From an uncultured Clostridia bacterium (GTDB lineage Bacteria > Bacillota > Clostridia > Christensenellales > UBA1242), in NCBI GenBank assembly GCA_937893125.1, contig CALBHW010000036.1, positions 1-6,952 of the forward strand: a stretch of DNA of 6,952 nucleotides, read 5' to 3'. Made by a program: the position numbers and the translations under genes. Positions within the stretch are counted from its first letter, which is position 1. Every line of letters starts with the position of its first letter. Shown piece by piece: positions 6,148-6,952 of this stretch. The notes beneath the pieces were generated by a model that saw only the letters and a list, made by a program, of their open reading frames with translations, was not told where the DNA came from and searched no databases.

Positions 6148-6456
6148 TTAGCCTTTTCTATTGTAATTTTTCATAACAGCAAGAATCGATGACTTTTCTT
6201 CCTTTGACAAATATTTCCAATTTGTGAGAAGTTCTTTTTCCTTGACGCTTGTCACAACTTGCTCGCCTTCGGCAAAAAATTGGGCAAGTGTAATATCAAA
6301 CGCGTCACAAACCGCTTGCAAGGCTTTGAGTGTTGGCACGGTGCCATTCATCCATTGTGTAAAAGTTTGTTGGGCAAGTCCCGACTCTTGGCTAAGTTTG
6401 TAAAACGACCAGCCACGCATAGTTCTTAATTCGTCTATCTTTCTAAAATAATCCAT
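6148..6456 (-). CDS. XRE-family (Cro/CI-type) transcriptional regulator
   Basis: The 102-aa protein is a small DNA-binding regulator. The helix-turn-helix domain covers about residues 3-62. KLSQESGLAQQTFTQWMNG (20-38) is the two-helix motif, with QQTFTQW as the recognition helix, and the ALQAVCDAFDITLAQFF segment (46-61) completes the five-helix fold. The tail (about 72-102) contains the LLTNWKYLSKEEKSSIL pattern common in short clostridial XRE proteins and probably mediates dimer contact. The start at 6456 is chosen because AAAGGA precedes it by 7 bases; an in-frame ATG at 6522 would lie upstream of the predicted -10 and inside a palindrome. No partner gene is adjacent, so it may regulate itself or the RNA-like region beyond its promoter (inference). 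There is no sign of an antitoxin/toxin pair. Confidence 0.88.
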   Translation of the reverse strand: MDYFRKIDELRTMRGWSFYKLSQESGLAQQTFTQWMNGTVPTLKALQAVCDAFDITLAQFFAEGEQVVTSVKEKELLTNWKYLSKEEKSSILAVMKNYNRKG

Positions 6457-6496
6457 ACTTAATTCCTTTATGACTTTTTTTAAGCTTCTATTAACT

Positions 6497-6534
6497 ATTA
6501 TAAAGATTTTTTTGTGGCGCATAATTCATTATGC
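6497..6534 (-). promoter_or_regulatory. Promoter and palindromic operator of the XRE gene
   Basis: On the minus strand TATAAT (6497-6502) is a perfect -10 box, but the -35 position 17 bases away (ATTATG) is poor. That position is covered by a perfect palindrome, GCATAAT-TC-ATTATGC (6519-6534), which suits a dimeric XRE protein. Binding there would block the promoter, which suggests self-repression (inference). Confidence 0.5.
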
Positions 6535-6780
6535 TTGCATATTTTATCTACAATTATTGAGTATTCCATTTTTTGTAAAAAATATTATGTTTAACTTTGT
6601 TTTCATTGTTTAATTGCTCATTTTTGTTTATGGCGACCATATGCAAATAGTCAAAAATTGACACTTGCATATGACCGCCCTTTTAATAGGTCGTCACCTA
6701 CATATTTATGAGGGAGACAATCAAAAAAAACAATTTAGAATCTCTCTTGCAAGTGAGTAAGAATAAATGTGGGTTTATTG

Positions 6781-6827
6781 CCCCTTGTAAGGGGAAATGT
6801 CGGCTTCGCCGACAAAAGGGTAGTTAA
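6781..6827 (+). repeat. Double-hairpin block resembling dispersed clostridial repeats
   Basis: CCCCTTGTAAGGGG, then a GTCGGC/GCCGAC hairpin with a TTC loop, then AAAAGGGTAGTT. This arrangement of a C/G-rich hairpin, a second GC hairpin and a trailing G-rich strand resembles short dispersed intergenic repeats that I recall from clostridial genomes. CCCTT (6782-6786) can pair either with its near partner or with AAGGG at 6816-6820, closing the second hairpin. Only one copy is in the window, so repeat status is inference. Confidence 0.35.
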
Positions 6828-6895
6828 GTCGGTCTTATTAGTTGACTATTTTGATGTTTGATATTGTGTAGGTTACACATTTTTGCTCCCACACA

Positions 6896-6918
6896 CCCCT
6901 AACGGGGACTATTTTTTT
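6896..6918 (+). terminator. GC hairpin with T-run closing the RNA-like region
   Basis: CCCC-TAAC-GGGG (6896-6907) followed shortly by seven T (6912-6918). The stem is short but all G-C. It fits a 3' end for the candidate RNA starting near 6632. Confidence 0.5.
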
Positions 6919-6952
6919 ATAAAAAAAGTTAAAATTTCCCCAAAAAAGTGGT

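Larger units (their letters stand above)
6632..6918 (+). ncRNA. Candidate structured non-coding RNA (nine stem-loops)
   Basis: Consecutive stems are: 6632-6679 (GGCG/CGCC, CATATGCAA/TTGCATATG and GTCAA/TTGAC); 6687-6700 (TAGGT/ACCTA); 6710-6748 (GAGGGAGA/TCTCTCTT with two G-U pairs); 6762-6779 (AATAAA/TTTATT); 6781-6794 (CCCCTT/AAGGGG); 6799-6813 (GTCGGC/GCCGAC); 6821-6848 (TAGTTAA/TTGACTA with one G-U); 6865-6879 (TGTGTA/TACACA); and 6896-6907 (CCCC/GGGG) followed by seven T at 6912-6918. The loop TGTGGG (6768-6773) is exactly complementary to CCCACA (6888-6893), a possible pseudoknot. The final hairpin plus T-run suggests plus-strand transcription. No strong promoter was found just before 6632. 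It is not tmRNA, RNase P or SRP RNA by visible motifs. Classes such as raiA, 6S or others cannot be excluded by eye. Confidence 0.5.

Noticed and set aside
6708..6827. 39-codon frame starting MRETIKKNN with three Cys and a basic C-terminus.
   Set aside because: There is no ribosome site, and the frame runs straight through four or five perfect stem-loops, so RNA structure explains the sequence better.

Overview
The window is AT-rich DNA with bacterial genes using the standard code (TGA is not read as Trp). Shine-Dalgarno sites are A/G-rich, for example AGGAG a few bases before ATG. A DnaD-type replication protein directly followed by a DnaI/DnaC-type helicase loader points to a low-GC Firmicute. 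A clostridial, possibly uncultured gut lineage is the best guess, but species cannot be read from this sequence. There is no CRISPR array, rRNA, tRNA or recognisable transposase.

Left part (1-1943): an unrecognised single-pass membrane protein is on the minus strand, with a good sigma-A promoter. It diverges from an RluA-family pseudouridine synthase on the plus strand. The synthase starts with GTG right at the predicted transcription start, so its mRNA may be leaderless. Its 3' end overlaps a 52-residue hypothetical gene.

Middle (1944-4621): dnaD and dnaI form a tight two-gene unit for loading the replicative helicase. The DnaD is long (483 aa) and its C-terminal half seems to hold four tandem DnaB_2-like helical repeats instead of the usual one or two. 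The unit ends in a strong hairpin terminator. A second terminator of opposite polarity serves the converging 113-aa orphan gene.

Right part (4622-6456): the orphan gene diverges from an AlkD-like DNA alkylation repair gene. That gene's first codons are out of frame by one missing A in a short A-run, so it is either an indel or a recoding site. A 361-base gene-free stretch with small dyads follows. A small XRE-family regulator lies on the minus strand, with a 16-base palindrome over its promoter.

Right end (6457-6952): a gene-free region of almost 500 bases holds nine consecutive stem-loops between about 6632 and 6918. They finish in a GC hairpin plus a T-run, and one hairpin loop is exactly complementary to a downstream single-stranded stretch. 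This is the best candidate for an undescribed element: a structured non-coding RNA of about 290 nt, or a member of a known large RNA class that cannot be confirmed here. It contains a double-hairpin block resembling dispersed intergenic repeats of Clostridia.
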